DNA of 64,000 nt from Pseudomonas koreensis (GTDB lineage: Bacteria > Pseudomonadota > Gammaproteobacteria > Pseudomonadales > Pseudomonadaceae). The stretch lies in contig NZ_JAAQYM010000006.1 of NCBI RefSeq assembly GCF_012986595.1, positions 248,001 through 312,000 on the forward strand. The letters run 5' to 3'. The translations under genes were made by a program, and so were the position numbers. Shown piece after piece: positions 17,491 through 26,757 of this stretch (within the stretch, counting starts at the first letter, position 1; every line of letters begins with the position of its first letter). The notes under the pieces were generated by a model. The model was not told the DNA's origin. It saw only the letters and a list, made by a program, of their open reading frames with translations, and searched no databases.

Positions 17491-19108
17491 AGGGTTTCAC
17501 GTACAACAGCACGTAATCGTTCTTGTCGAAGCGTCCCGACAACACCGGTTGCAGACCGGCCAGCGAAGTACCTTGCAGCGATTGCTGGTCCTTGCTGTCC
17601 ATCATCAGCCAGGCCGGGCCCTTGATGGCTTCGAGTTGCTGCACCGTTTCGGTGAACTGCGGCTGCAGGTCCTGCTCGACGTTGACCATGAACTTGATCG
17701 CCTTGGCGTCTTTGCCCATGCCGTGCAGCACCAGCGGTGCCGGGTTCTGTTGCACCTGCGCGAACGCGGCGCGGCTGAACGCCTGCGTGTCGTACAGGCG
17801 CCGCTCCACCGGTTCGAACACCGCGGCATACACCGTCCACAACGCCAGGACCGAGCACAACGCCAACACTTCGGCACGCCAGCGCGGGACCCACAAACGC
17901 CACAGCGCGAGCAATTGCAGGACGCCGAGCACGATCAGCACCAGGGTGAGGCCGTTGAGTTGCTCGGGAAACCGGCGCCTGGCAACCAGCAGCGCCACCA
18001 TCAGCAGCCCCGGCGTCAGCAGCCACAGCGCTTGAATCACGCCACGCAATACGCGGAACACCCGCCCGTGCAGGACCTGGAACGGGTACGCCGCAATGAT
18101 CGCCGCCATCGGCAGCATCGGCAGCAGGTAACGCGCCTTTTTCGCCTGTGGAATCGACAGGCCGACCATCACGATCAACCCGGCGGCCGCGCAGTACTGG
18201 ACCAGACGCAACGCCGGCCCACGCTGATGCGGTTTGCTCAGCCAGGTCGCGGCCAGGGCCAGGATTGCCAGCGGGTACGCCAATGCGTAGTTGCCCATGG
18301 AACTGGTGAAGTAATACAGCGAACCGCTGACGCCTTCAGTGCCGTCCATGCGCCCCATGAATTGCATGCGGATCACGTCCTGCAGGAACGCCTCGCCACC
18401 GCTGAGTTTCGCCAGCCACAACAGCAGGCCGACACACGCTGCGAGTAACACGGAAGCAATCACGCCGAACACGAACAGGCGTTTCCACTCACGGTTGAGC
18501 AGGTAGTAACTGCAGAGCATGCCGGTCGGCACCACCAGGCCGATGGGCCCGCGAATCCCGAAGCCCAACAGCAACAGGAGAAAAATCAGCGGCCAGCGAC
18601 GGCGCGAGCCGAAGTGGTCGTGCGCATAGCCCAGGTAAAACACCGACAGCGCCACGGCGGCGAGCATCAGGTCTTGCGACACCGCGCGCACTTCGGTGAC
18701 AAAAGTGCTGGTGAGCATCAGCAGCGCAATGCTGATCAATGCCCAGCGCTGCGAATGCACCGCCAGCAAGCGGTACATCAAGCTCACGATCACCGCGCCG
18801 GCAATCGCGCTGGGCAGCCACGCGGTCAGGGTGTTGACCGCGCCGAAGGGCAGCGACAACAACCAGATGAACAGCGTCGAAAGCGCCGAATAGTCGGCAT
18901 ACGGTTGGCCGTAGGTGGTGGGGAATACTGTCGGCCCGTGCCTCAACATCTCTTGGGCAAACAGCACGAAACGTGAATCGAAGCCAATGGGAGCCTGTCC
19001 GTAAACCCCGGCGATAAACAACAGCAGTGCCAGCAGCCCTGCGATCAGGGACTGCCGGCGGATGACAGGCGACAACGTAATCAAGCGACGTCCGCAGTGT
19101 TGGGCCAC
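17486..19108 (-). CDS. ArnT/PMT-like membrane glycosyltransferase (GT-C fold)
   Basis: A 540-residue polytopic protein with about twelve membrane segments and a C-terminal soluble domain. It has the GT-C acidic loop FDSRFVLFAQEML (residues about 42-54), matching the DE-x-R loop of ArnT/PMT enzymes, and PYADYSAL after it. It would transfer a sugar from an undecaprenyl-phosphate donor on the periplasmic face. The ATG at 19108 overlaps ugd by 28 bases; TTG at 19084, touching the ugd stop, is an alternative. It is the last gene of the arn transcription unit and is not one of the canonical arn genes. Confidence 0.8.
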   Translation of the reverse strand: MAQHCGRRLITLSPVIRRQSLIAGLLALLLFIAGVYGQAPIGFDSRFVLFAQEMLRHGPTVFPTTYGQPYADYSALSTLFIWLLSLPFGAVNTLTAWLPSAIAGAVIVSLMYRLLAVHSQRWALISIALLMLTSTFVTEVRAVSQDLMLAAVALSVFYLGYAHDHFGSRRRWPLIFLLLLLGFGIRGPIGLVVPTGMLCSYYLLNREWKRLFVFGVIASVLLAACVGLLLWLAKLSGGEAFLQDVIRMQFMGRMDGTEGVSGSLYYFTSSMGNYALAYPLAILALAATWLSKPHQRGPALRLVQYCAAAGLIVMVGLSIPQAKKARYLLPMLPMAAIIAAYPFQVLHGRVFRVLRGVIQALWLLTPGLLMVALLVARRRFPEQLNGLTLVLIVLGVLQLLALWRLWVPRWRAEVLALCSVLALWTVYAAVFEPVERRLYDTQAFSRAAFAQVQQNPAPLVLHGMGKDAKAIKFMVNVEQDLQPQFTETVQQLEAIKGPAWLMMDSKDQQSLQGTSLAGLQPVLSGRFDKNDYVLLYVKPL

Positions 19109-20460
19109 TGCTGCAGCGGCATCGGCAGTTTGCGCGAATCACCACGGCCGATCGGGAAGTACTTGAAGCCAGCGCGCGCCAGACGCTCGGCGTCGTACAG
19201 GTTGCGGCCGTCGAAGATCACCGGGGCTTTCAGACGCTGCTCGATCAAGTCGAAATCCGGCGCCTTGAACTGTTGCCATTCGGTGCAGATGATCAGCGCA
19301 TCGGAACCTGCGAGCACCGATTCCGGGGTGCCCATCAGCATCAGTTTTTCTTCGTTCGGGTACAGATGCTGGGTTTCCTGCATCGCTTCCGGGTCGAACG
19401 CGCGAACACTGGCGCCGGCGGCGAACAGCGAATCGAGCAGCACGCGGCTCGGCGCGTCGCGCATGTCGTCGGTGTTCGGCTTGAACGCCAGGCCCCACAA
19501 GGCAAAGGTCTTGCCGCGCAGATCACCTTTGTAGAACGCATTGATGCGGTCGAACAGCTTGTGCTTCTGACGCTCGTTGATCGCTTCGACCGCTTGCAGC
19601 AGGTCGCTGGAGCAATGCGCCTGCTCGGCACTGTGGATCAGCGCGCGCATGTCTTTCGGGAAGCACGAACCGCCATAACCGCAGCCCGGGTAAATGAAGT
19701 GATAACCGATGCGCGTGTCGGCACCGATGCCCTGACGGACCGATTCGATGTCGGCGCCCAGGTGTTCGGCCAGTTCGGCGATCTGGTTGATGAAGCTGAT
19801 TTTGGTCGCCAGCATGCAGTTGGCGGCGTATTTGGTCAGCTCGGCGCTGCGCAGGTCCATGAACATGATGCGGTCGTGGTTGCGGTTGAACGGCGAGTAC
19901 AGGTCGCGCATCACGTCTTGCACTTCGTCACCTTCACAGCCGATGACGATGCGGTCCGGACGACGGCAGTCGGACACCGCCGAACCTTCCTTGAGAAATT
20001 CCGGGTTGGAGACGATATCGAACTGCAGTTCACGACCGGCCTTGGCCAGCGCGGCCTGAATGTGTGCACGCAGGGTGTCGCCGGTGCCGACCGGTACGGT
20101 GGATTTCTCCACCAGGATCAGCGGCTGCTCACGGTGGCGCGCCACCGCATCACCCACCGACAGCACGTATTTCAGATCGGCCGAGCCGTCCTCGCTGGAC
20201 GGTGTACCGACGGCGATGAACGCGACGCGACCGTGTTGTACGGCGAGTTTTTCATCGGAGGTGAAATGCAGGCGGCCGGAGTCCAGGCCTTCGCGCACCA
20301 GGCTCGACAGACCCGGCTCGAAGATGCTGACGTGCCCCTGGCGCAGCAGTTCGACTTTCTTCTGATCGATGTCCATGCACACGACGTCGTGACCGACTTC
20401 GGCCAACACGGCGGCCTGCACCAGGCCAACATAACCGCTACCAAATACTGTGATTTTCAT
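19081..20460 (-). CDS. ugd: UDP-glucose 6-dehydrogenase
   Basis: A 459-residue UDP-glucose dehydrogenase. It has the N-terminal NAD motif GSGYVGLVQAAVLAEVGHDV, the NPEFLKEGSAV segment and the catalytic-cysteine loop GYGGSCFPKDM. It oxidises UDP-glucose to UDP-glucuronate, the entry substrate for ArnA. It overlaps arnF by four bases and is the eighth gene of the arn operon, so precursor supply is coupled to aminoarabinose synthesis. Confidence 0.96.
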   Translation of the reverse strand: MKITVFGSGYVGLVQAAVLAEVGHDVVCMDIDQKKVELLRQGHVSIFEPGLSSLVREGLDSGRLHFTSDEKLAVQHGRVAFIAVGTPSSEDGSADLKYVLSVGDAVARHREQPLILVEKSTVPVGTGDTLRAHIQAALAKAGRELQFDIVSNPEFLKEGSAVSDCRRPDRIVIGCEGDEVQDVMRDLYSPFNRNHDRIMFMDLRSAELTKYAANCMLATKISFINQIAELAEHLGADIESVRQGIGADTRIGYHFIYPGCGYGGSCFPKDMRALIHSAEQAHCSSDLLQAVEAINERQKHKLFDRINAFYKGDLRGKTFALWGLAFKPNTDDMRDAPSRVLLDSLFAAGASVRAFDPEAMQETQHLYPNEEKLMLMGTPESVLAGSDALIICTEWQQFKAPDFDLIEQRLKAPVIFDGRNLYDAERLARAGFKYFPIGRGDSRKLPMPLQQWPNTADVA

Positions 20461-20870
20461 GGAGCACTCCTGAATTCGGGCGCACGAGACGGACGAGTGT
20501 TAATAGTGATGACCCCGAGCATGACCAGTGCCACGCCCAGCGATTTAGTGAAACTGAACGATTCGTTGAACAGCGGCAGACTGGCCGCCAGCAGGTACAC
20601 CAGCGCGTAGCTGATGCTCAACAGCGAATAAGCCCGGCCCAGCGGCAGATCACGCAAGGCCGCGAGCCAGCAGAGCATCGACAGCGCGTAGGCGAAAATC
20701 GCCGCCGCCACCACTGCCAATGCCGTCAGATCAGCGCTGCCGGCGCTCAGCGCCGTCAACCATTGGTCCGGCTGCGGCAGGCGCGTCATGCTCCAGCGCA
20801 TGCCCAGTTGGGCACTGCTGACCAAGCCCACGCTGGCCAGAGCAAAACCGATACCCCGTGCTTTGCTCAT
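20457..20870 (-). CDS. arnF: Undecaprenyl-phosphate-L-Ara4N flippase subunit ArnF
   Basis: A 137-residue small membrane protein with four hydrophobic segments of the EamA/SMR type (YALSMLCWLAALRDLPLGRAYSLLS is the hallmark middle region). With ArnE it is thought to flip undecaprenyl-phosphate-aminoarabinose to the periplasmic side. The ATG at 20870 overlaps the arnE stop (ATGA). Confidence 0.92.
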   Translation of the reverse strand: MSKARGIGFALASVGLVSSAQLGMRWSMTRLPQPDQWLTALSAGSADLTALAVVAAAIFAYALSMLCWLAALRDLPLGRAYSLLSISYALVYLLAASLPLFNESFSFTKSLGVALVMLGVITINTRPSRAPEFRSAP

Positions 20871-21211
20871 GACTGTTGCCCCAGCAAAACCACGCCGCCG
20901 ATCACCAGTGCCACACCCAGCCAATGCTGGCGGTCGATGGGCTCGCGAAAGACGAAGCGGGCGATCAGAGTGATCAGCACGAAATTGAGGCTGAGCATCG
21001 GGTAAGCGATGCCCACTTCAAGACGCTGCAACACCAAAAGCCAGACCAACAGCCCGCTGCCGAGAGAAAACAGCGCCAGCCACAACCACGGCGAACGCAG
21101 TTTGTCGGCCCAGGACGACTCGACACCGCGCCAGCTTTCCACGGCGAATTTCTGCGCGACTTGCCCAAGGCAGGTCAGCAGGCACGCCGTCAGCAACAGC
21201 AACCCACTCAT
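20867..21211 (-). CDS. arnE: Undecaprenyl-phosphate-L-Ara4N flippase subunit ArnE
   Basis: A 114-residue four-helix membrane protein. LTCLGQVAQKFAVESW at the start and VLQRLEVGIAYPMLSLNFVL in the middle fit the ArnE/SMR family. It forms the presumed heterodimeric flippase with ArnF. Four-base overlaps with arnT upstream and arnF downstream indicate tight translational coupling. Confidence 0.93.
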   Translation of the reverse strand: MSGLLLLTACLLTCLGQVAQKFAVESWRGVESSWADKLRSPWLWLALFSLGSGLLVWLLVLQRLEVGIAYPMLSLNFVLITLIARFVFREPIDRQHWLGVALVIGGVVLLGQQS

Positions 21212-22857
21212 GACGGATCCTTGGGCAGCACCATGATCACCAGATTGCCCGATTCGTAACGGGTGCCGTCCTTGGGCAGCAGGTCCAGCTCTTCGAGCTC
21301 GTCCTGGCCCTTGACGCGCATCAGCACACCGACCGCTCCGCTAGGGCGCGCTTCACGTACCCATTGTTGAACCGTGTCTTTGGTGATCCGGCGTGCAGCG
21401 CCTTCCGGGTAGGAGAGGCCGTACTTGAGCTCGCCGACCGTGTTGTACAGCGCGACCTCCGGTTGTTTCATGCGCCAGGCCAATGCCGCCGCCGCGCCCA
21501 GATCGTTGCTCAGCAGGTGTGTGGCGTCGGCCAGTTCAGTGACGTGATGACGGATGAACTGATCCGGGGTTTTATTGGCCACCACCGATTTGGGCAATGC
21601 CGCCGGCAGGATCCCGGCCAGCAACAGACTGCCCAGCGCCGGCGCCGCCCAGCATTGCAGCGGGAGGAACGCTTGGGCGAGGTTGGCGATGATCCAGCCG
21701 ATCAGGGCAATGAACACCAGCACCAGGCTGTGCAGCTCGTGGTCGTACACCGGTTTGTTCAGTTGCAGGTAAACCAGTGCAATCAGCGTGACCACGCCCA
21801 GCAGCAGGTTCAGCAGACCGTTGATTCCCAGCGCGCGACCTTGCTCCAGACGCAAGCGATCGGCCAGCGCATTGCCCAGCAGCAGCGCCATCGGCAACAG
21901 GCACGGCAGGATGTAGGTCGGCAGCTTGCCGTTGCTCAGGCTGAAAAAGCCCAGCGGCAGCAACAGCCACAACAACAGGAACACCATCTTCGGCTGGGCA
22001 CGGGTTTGCCAGGCTTGCTTGAAGGCCGTCGGCAACAGACCGACCCACGGCAGGCTGAACGCGACCAGCAGCGGCAGGTAGAACCACCACGGCGCGTCGT
22101 GCTGCGCATCGTCCCCGGCAAAGCGACGAATGTGTTCATGCCAGAAGAAGAACCGCCAGTAATCCGGTTCCTGCGCGTGCACCGCCAGTGCCCATGGCAG
22201 GCTGACGATGATGGCGATGGCGACCGCCACCGGACCGAACACCAGCAGTTCGCGCCAGCGTTTCTGCCAGAGCATCCACGGCAGCGCGATCAGTACCGGC
22301 AGCAACCAGGCGAGAAAGCCCTTGGTCATGAAACCCATGCCACAAGCCAGCCCCAACAGCGCCCAGGCGCCCAGACGTTGTCCGGTGCTTTTGCCGTCGA
22401 GCGCAAACCACAGCGCCACCAGACTCAGGTTGACCCAGAAGGTGAACTGCGGATCGAGGTTGGCGTACCCAGCCTGGCCGGCGACCACGGTGAAGCTCAT
22501 GTAGAGCAGGGCGCAGACGAAGCTCTTGCGCGGGTCGTTCCACAACCGGCGCGCGACCAGATAGGCCAGCAGCACACTCAACGCGGTGCTGAGGGCCGAG
22601 GCGAAGCGCACGCCGAACAGGTTCTGCCCGAACAATTCCTGGCCGATGGCGATCATCCAGTAGCCGGCAATCGGTTTTTCGAAGTAACGCAGGCCCATGA
22701 AATGCGGCGATACCCAGTTGCCGCTCAGCAGCATGTCCTGGCTGATCTGTGCGTAACGGGTTTCGTCGGGGATCCACAGGCCATGGGTGCTCAACGGCAA
22801 CAGATAGGCCAGCAGACAAAGTCCGACCAACAACGGCAGTGCCCAGCGTTTGGTCAT
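21208..22857 (-). CDS. arnT: 4-amino-4-deoxy-L-arabinose lipid A transferase ArnT
   Basis: A 549-residue GT-C enzyme that moves aminoarabinose from undecaprenyl phosphate to lipid A phosphates, lowering the charge that attracts polymyxin-type peptides. It has the diagnostic periplasmic loop WIPDETRYAQISQDML, then RYFEKPIAGYWM and WHEHIRRFAGDDAQHDAPWW-type loop. About twelve membrane helices and a soluble C-terminal domain. Four-base overlaps link it to arnD and arnE. A close paralogue lies at 34600-36321. Confidence 0.95.
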   Translation of the reverse strand: MTKRWALPLLVGLCLLAYLLPLSTHGLWIPDETRYAQISQDMLLSGNWVSPHFMGLRYFEKPIAGYWMIAIGQELFGQNLFGVRFASALSTALSVLLAYLVARRLWNDPRKSFVCALLYMSFTVVAGQAGYANLDPQFTFWVNLSLVALWFALDGKSTGQRLGAWALLGLACGMGFMTKGFLAWLLPVLIALPWMLWQKRWRELLVFGPVAVAIAIIVSLPWALAVHAQEPDYWRFFFWHEHIRRFAGDDAQHDAPWWFYLPLLVAFSLPWVGLLPTAFKQAWQTRAQPKMVFLLLWLLLPLGFFSLSNGKLPTYILPCLLPMALLLGNALADRLRLEQGRALGINGLLNLLLGVVTLIALVYLQLNKPVYDHELHSLVLVFIALIGWIIANLAQAFLPLQCWAAPALGSLLLAGILPAALPKSVVANKTPDQFIRHHVTELADATHLLSNDLGAAAALAWRMKQPEVALYNTVGELKYGLSYPEGAARRITKDTVQQWVREARPSGAVGVLMRVKGQDELEELDLLPKDGTRYESGNLVIMVLPKDPS

Positions 22858-23738
22858 GCGCCTTGCACTCCCAGCCAGCCTTCACGGCCTTCGAGTGCAC
22901 CGCGTTGCACGCGGCCCACGGGCAAGGTGTTGAAATACTCGGGCAGCAAGTTGCCCAAGGGTTGGAAGTCAATGTGGCGCTGGCGTGCATCGGCCAGCAA
23001 TTGACGAAAGTCCTGAGCCATCAGAATCCCTTCTACTTCGGCATGAATGGTGTAGACGTTGAGTGCTTGCGGCCGGAACCGGTCGAGGATGAAGGCGTTG
23101 AAGTCCTTCGCCGCCACCTGCGGGCCGACGACTTCGTCGAAGGTCGGCAGGTCCACTGGAATCTGCGGCGTACCCGGCGTGCCGTCCGCCAGCAGCGGAC
23201 GGAACAGGCTCTGCCCCCGGCAATCGCTGTTGTAGCGAAAGCCGAAGGCCTGTTTGGCCTCGATCACGCGCTCGTCCGCACGCCAACCGGCGGCGGCCGA
23301 ACACTGGATCTTTTCACCGATAATGTCGCTCAACGTGTCGACGCCGCGACGGATCTGTTCGATCAGTTGCGCGTCGCTCCAGCGCCCGGCATTGGCCTGC
23401 CAGCCATGGTGATCCCAGGAATGCAGGCCGACTTCATGACCGGCGTCCCGGGCCTGACGCATCAGGTGCCCGAGATCACGGCCAATCGGTTTGCCCGGCC
23501 AGGCGGTGCCGGCCAGCAGAATGTCCCAGCCGTACAGGCCGGCAGCGTTGGAGCGCAGCATTTTCCAGAGGAATTGCGGGCGGATCAGGCGCCACAGATG
23601 TCGGCCCATGTTGTCCGGGCCGACACTGAAGAAAAACGTTGCCTTGACCTGCGCCTCGTCGAGCATCTCCAGCAGCCGCGGCACACCTTCACGGGTGCCA
23701 CGGTAGGTGTCGACATCGATACGAAGACCTGCCTGCAT
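22854..23738 (-). CDS. arnD: 4-deoxy-4-formamido-L-arabinose-phosphoundecaprenol deformylase ArnD
   Basis: A 294-residue NodB-fold deformylase. It has RIDVDTYRGTREGVPRLLE at the N-terminus, TFFFSVGPDNMGRH, and the metal-binding GHEVGLHSWDHHGWQ segment. It removes the formyl group from undecaprenyl-phosphate-Ara4FN in the inner membrane. It overlaps the arnA stop by one base and arnT by four. Confidence 0.95.
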   Translation of the reverse strand: MQAGLRIDVDTYRGTREGVPRLLEMLDEAQVKATFFFSVGPDNMGRHLWRLIRPQFLWKMLRSNAAGLYGWDILLAGTAWPGKPIGRDLGHLMRQARDAGHEVGLHSWDHHGWQANAGRWSDAQLIEQIRRGVDTLSDIIGEKIQCSAAAGWRADERVIEAKQAFGFRYNSDCRGQSLFRPLLADGTPGTPQIPVDLPTFDEVVGPQVAAKDFNAFILDRFRPQALNVYTIHAEVEGILMAQDFRQLLADARQRHIDFQPLGNLLPEYFNTLPVGRVQRGALEGREGWLGVQGA

Positions 23739-25729
23739 TACTTCTTGTCCGCGATTTCGAGCATGGCTTCACGCAGGAAGAAGTCCAGGGTGTTGCCGAT
23801 GGTCTCGCGCATTTCCACGGTCGGCTCCCAGTTCAGCAGGCGCTTGGCGTTGGCAATGCTTGGCTTGCGGTGTTCCACGTCCTGGTAACCGGCACCGTAG
23901 AACGCCTTGCTCTCCACGTCGCGGAAACCGGCGAACGGAGGGAAGTTGTGACGCAGCGGATGCGCTTCGAACTGACGCAGCAGCTCTTCGCCCAACTGAC
24001 GGATGCTGGCTTCGTTGTCCGGGTTGCCGATGTTGATGATCTGGCCGTTGCAGACGTCGTTGTCGTTATCGATGATGCGCGCCAGTGCTTCGACGCCGTC
24101 AGCGATGTCGGTGAAGCAACGCTTCTGCTCGCCGCCGTCGAACAGACGGATTGGCGTGCCTTCGACCAGGTTGAGGATCAGCTGGGTGATGGCGCGGGAG
24201 CTGCCGATACGCGCCGAATCCAGACGGTCCAGACGCGGGCCCATCCAGTTGAACGGACGGAACAGGGTGAAGTTCAGGCCCTTGGCGCCGTAAGCCCAGA
24301 TCACGCGGTCCAGCAGTTGCTTGGAAACCGAGTAGATCCAGCGCTGCTTGTTGATCGGACCAACGATCAGGTTCGAGCTGTCTTCGTCGAAGTTCTTGTC
24401 CTGGCACATGCCATAGACTTCCGAGGTCGACGGGAAGATCACGCGCTTGTTGTACTTGACGCAGTAGCGAACCAGTTTCAGGTTCTCTTCGAAGTCCAGT
24501 TCGAATACGCGCAGCGGGTTGCGGGTGTATTCGATCGGGGTGGCGATGGCCACCAGCGGCAGGACCACGTCGCACTTCTTGATGTGGTACTCGATCCACT
24601 CGGAGTGAATGCTGATGTCGCCTTCGACGAAGTGGAAGTTCGGGTGGCTGCGCAGACGCTCGATGGCGTCGGAGCCGATGTCCAAACCGTAGACTTCGTA
24701 GCGGTCGTCACGCAGCAGGCGCTCGGACAGGTGGTTACCGATGAAGCCGTTGACCCCGAGGATCAGCACGCGAGTACGACGTGGCGCACGACCGGATTCG
24801 GCACCGCGCAGCAGCGAGCCATCCACCAGACCCAGTTCGTTGGCCAGTTGCGGGCCGCTCAGGTACAGGCCGTTGTCGTTGCGCTGACCGGCGTTGATCA
24901 CCAGCGAGTCTTGACCGCAGGCAATGCGCAGCGGATCGACGCTGATCACGCGGCCAGGCGCCTGGCCTTCGTTGCCCTTGACGACCTCGGCGCTCCAGAC
25001 GATCAGCTTGTGCTCGCCCACGGCGCAGAAGGCGCCCGGGTAAGGGCGGGTCACGGCGCGCACCAGGTTGAACAGTTCTTCGGCCGGTTTGGCCCAGACC
25101 AGTTTGCCGTCCGCTGGAGTGCGGCGACCGAATACGGTGGCCTTGGATTCGTCCTGCGGGGTTTCGGTGATCTTGCCTTGCAGCATGTTCGGCAGGGTGT
25201 CGCGCAGCAGGTCGCTGGCGGCGGTGCGCAGTTTGGCGTGCAGGGTCAGGCCGGTGTCGCTGCGCTCGATGGCAACGCGCTGCTGGGCAACGATGGCGCC
25301 GGCATCAGCGCGCTTGACCATGCGGTGCAGGGTCACGCCGGTTTCGGTTTCGCCGTTGACCAGCACCCAGTTCGCCGGGGCGCGGCCGCGATAGCGTGGC
25401 AGCAGCGAACCGTGCAGGTTGAACGCACCTTTTTTCGCCAGGGCCAACAGTGGCTCGCTCAGCAGGTTGCGGTAGTAGAAGGAGAAAATGTACTCCGGGT
25501 CCAGCTTGGCGATGCGCTCGATCCACAGCGGGTGATTGGCGTCTTCTGGCGCGTGTACCGGAATGCCTTTGTTGGCGCACAGCTGTGCAACCGACGCATA
25601 GAACGCGTTTTCTTTCGGATCATCGGCGTGAGTGAACACTGCTGCAATGTCGTAGCCGCTGTTGAGCAGGGCTTCAATGCCGGCGCAGCCAATATCGTGG
25701 TAGGCGAAGACAACAGTTTTTGCACTCAT
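23738..25729 (-). CDS. arnA: Bifunctional UDP-glucuronate decarboxylase / UDP-Ara4N formyltransferase ArnA
   Basis: A 663-residue two-domain enzyme of the usual length. The N-terminal formyltransferase (about 1-300) has His106 in NLHGSLLPRYRG. The C-terminal SDR-type decarboxylase (about 317-660) has the NAD motif GVNGFIGNHLSERL, and YSVSKQLLDR contains the Tyr-x-x-x-Lys pair. It makes UDP-Ara4O from UDP-glucuronate and formylates UDP-Ara4N. It overlaps arnC by four bases and arnD by one. Confidence 0.96.
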   Translation of the reverse strand: MSAKTVVFAYHDIGCAGIEALLNSGYDIAAVFTHADDPKENAFYASVAQLCANKGIPVHAPEDANHPLWIERIAKLDPEYIFSFYYRNLLSEPLLALAKKGAFNLHGSLLPRYRGRAPANWVLVNGETETGVTLHRMVKRADAGAIVAQQRVAIERSDTGLTLHAKLRTAASDLLRDTLPNMLQGKITETPQDESKATVFGRRTPADGKLVWAKPAEELFNLVRAVTRPYPGAFCAVGEHKLIVWSAEVVKGNEGQAPGRVISVDPLRIACGQDSLVINAGQRNDNGLYLSGPQLANELGLVDGSLLRGAESGRAPRRTRVLILGVNGFIGNHLSERLLRDDRYEVYGLDIGSDAIERLRSHPNFHFVEGDISIHSEWIEYHIKKCDVVLPLVAIATPIEYTRNPLRVFELDFEENLKLVRYCVKYNKRVIFPSTSEVYGMCQDKNFDEDSSNLIVGPINKQRWIYSVSKQLLDRVIWAYGAKGLNFTLFRPFNWMGPRLDRLDSARIGSSRAITQLILNLVEGTPIRLFDGGEQKRCFTDIADGVEALARIIDNDNDVCNGQIINIGNPDNEASIRQLGEELLRQFEAHPLRHNFPPFAGFRDVESKAFYGAGYQDVEHRKPSIANAKRLLNWEPTVEMRETIGNTLDFFLREAMLEIADKK

Positions 25730-26757
25730 GAGAGAACCTGATCGGAAGTGGAAGAATTAGCGGTAGAAGAAAGACCATCAACGGTGACGGCAGGGGCCGG
25801 ATCGGCCGGCTGGCTGCGCAACACCTTTTCGATGAAGAAACGTGGACGGGCGCGCACATCGCTGTACATGCGGCCCAGGTATTCACCCAGCAGCCCCATG
25901 CCGATGAACTGACCACCGGTGAACACGAACAGCACGGCGAACAGCACGAAGGTGCCGTCACCGGCCCATCCGGCACCGAACGCCAGACGCAGAATGATCA
26001 GCGCCGCGGCGAACAGCACACCCAGACCGGCCATGGCGAAGCCGACGATGCTCAGCAGGCGCAGCGGGGTGGTGGTCATGCAGGTGACCAGATCGAACAT
26101 CAGGTTGATCAGGCGCATCGGGCTGTATTTCGAGTCACCGTGTTCACGCTCGGCGTGGGCCACGACGATTTCGGTGGTGTGGCGGGCGAAGCTGTTGGCC
26201 AGGATCGGGATGAACGTGCTGCGCTCGCGGCAGGCGAGCATCGCGTCGATGATGGTGCGGCGGTAGGCGCGCAGCATGCAGCCGTAGTCGCTCATGGCGA
26301 CGCCGGTGGAGCGCTGCACGGCGAGGTTGATCAGTTTCGACGGGTAGCGGCGCAACGCTGAATCCTGGCGATTGCCACGCACGGTGCCGACCACGTCGTA
26401 GCCTTTTTCGGCCTCGGCGACCAGCCGTGGAATTTCTTCCGGCGGGTTCTGCAGGTCGGCGTCGAGGGTGATCACCACGTCGCCCTTGCACTGTTCGAAA
26501 CCGGCCATGATTGCGGCGTGCTGACCATAGTTGCGGTTGAGGATCACTGCCACGAACGGGCTGTTTTCACGGCCGGCGGCTTCTTCGAGCATGTTCGCCG
26601 ATTCGTCGCGGCTGCCGTCGTCGACCAGTACGATTTCAAAATCGTGTTTCAGCTGGCGGCAGGCCGCCTCGGTACGGCGCAGCAGTTCAGGCAGGCTTTC
26701 CTGTTCGTTGTAGACCGGGATGACGATCGACACGCTACGGATTGGATAAGGTTTCAC
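25726..26757 (-). CDS. arnC: Undecaprenyl-phosphate 4-deoxy-4-formamido-L-arabinose transferase ArnC
   Basis: A 343-residue GT2 glycosyltransferase with the donor site VITLDADLQNPPEEIPRL, the acceptor-side segment RNYGQHAAIMAGF, and two C-terminal membrane helices (about 235-300). It transfers Ara4FN from UDP to undecaprenyl phosphate. It overlaps arnB and arnA by four bases each. Confidence 0.95.
   Translation of the reverse strand: MKPYPIRSVSIVIPVYNEQESLPELLRRTEAACRQLKHDFEIVLVDDGSRDESANMLEEAAGRENSPFVAVILNRNYGQHAAIMAGFEQCKGDVVITLDADLQNPPEEIPRLVAEAEKGYDVVGTVRGNRQDSALRRYPSKLINLAVQRSTGVAMSDYGCMLRAYRRTIIDAMLACRERSTFIPILANSFARHTTEIVVAHAEREHGDSKYSPMRLINLMFDLVTCMTTTPLRLLSIVGFAMAGLGVLFAAALIILRLAFGAGWAGDGTFVLFAVLFVFTGGQFIGMGLLGEYLGRMYSDVRARPRFFIEKVLRSQPADPAPAVTVDGLSSTANSSTSDQVLS

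Noticed and set aside
23870..25741. 623-codon open frame on the plus strand across arnA
   Set aside because: It is the complement of arnA, whose two domains and active sites are complete. The frame has no ribosome site or recognisable domain.
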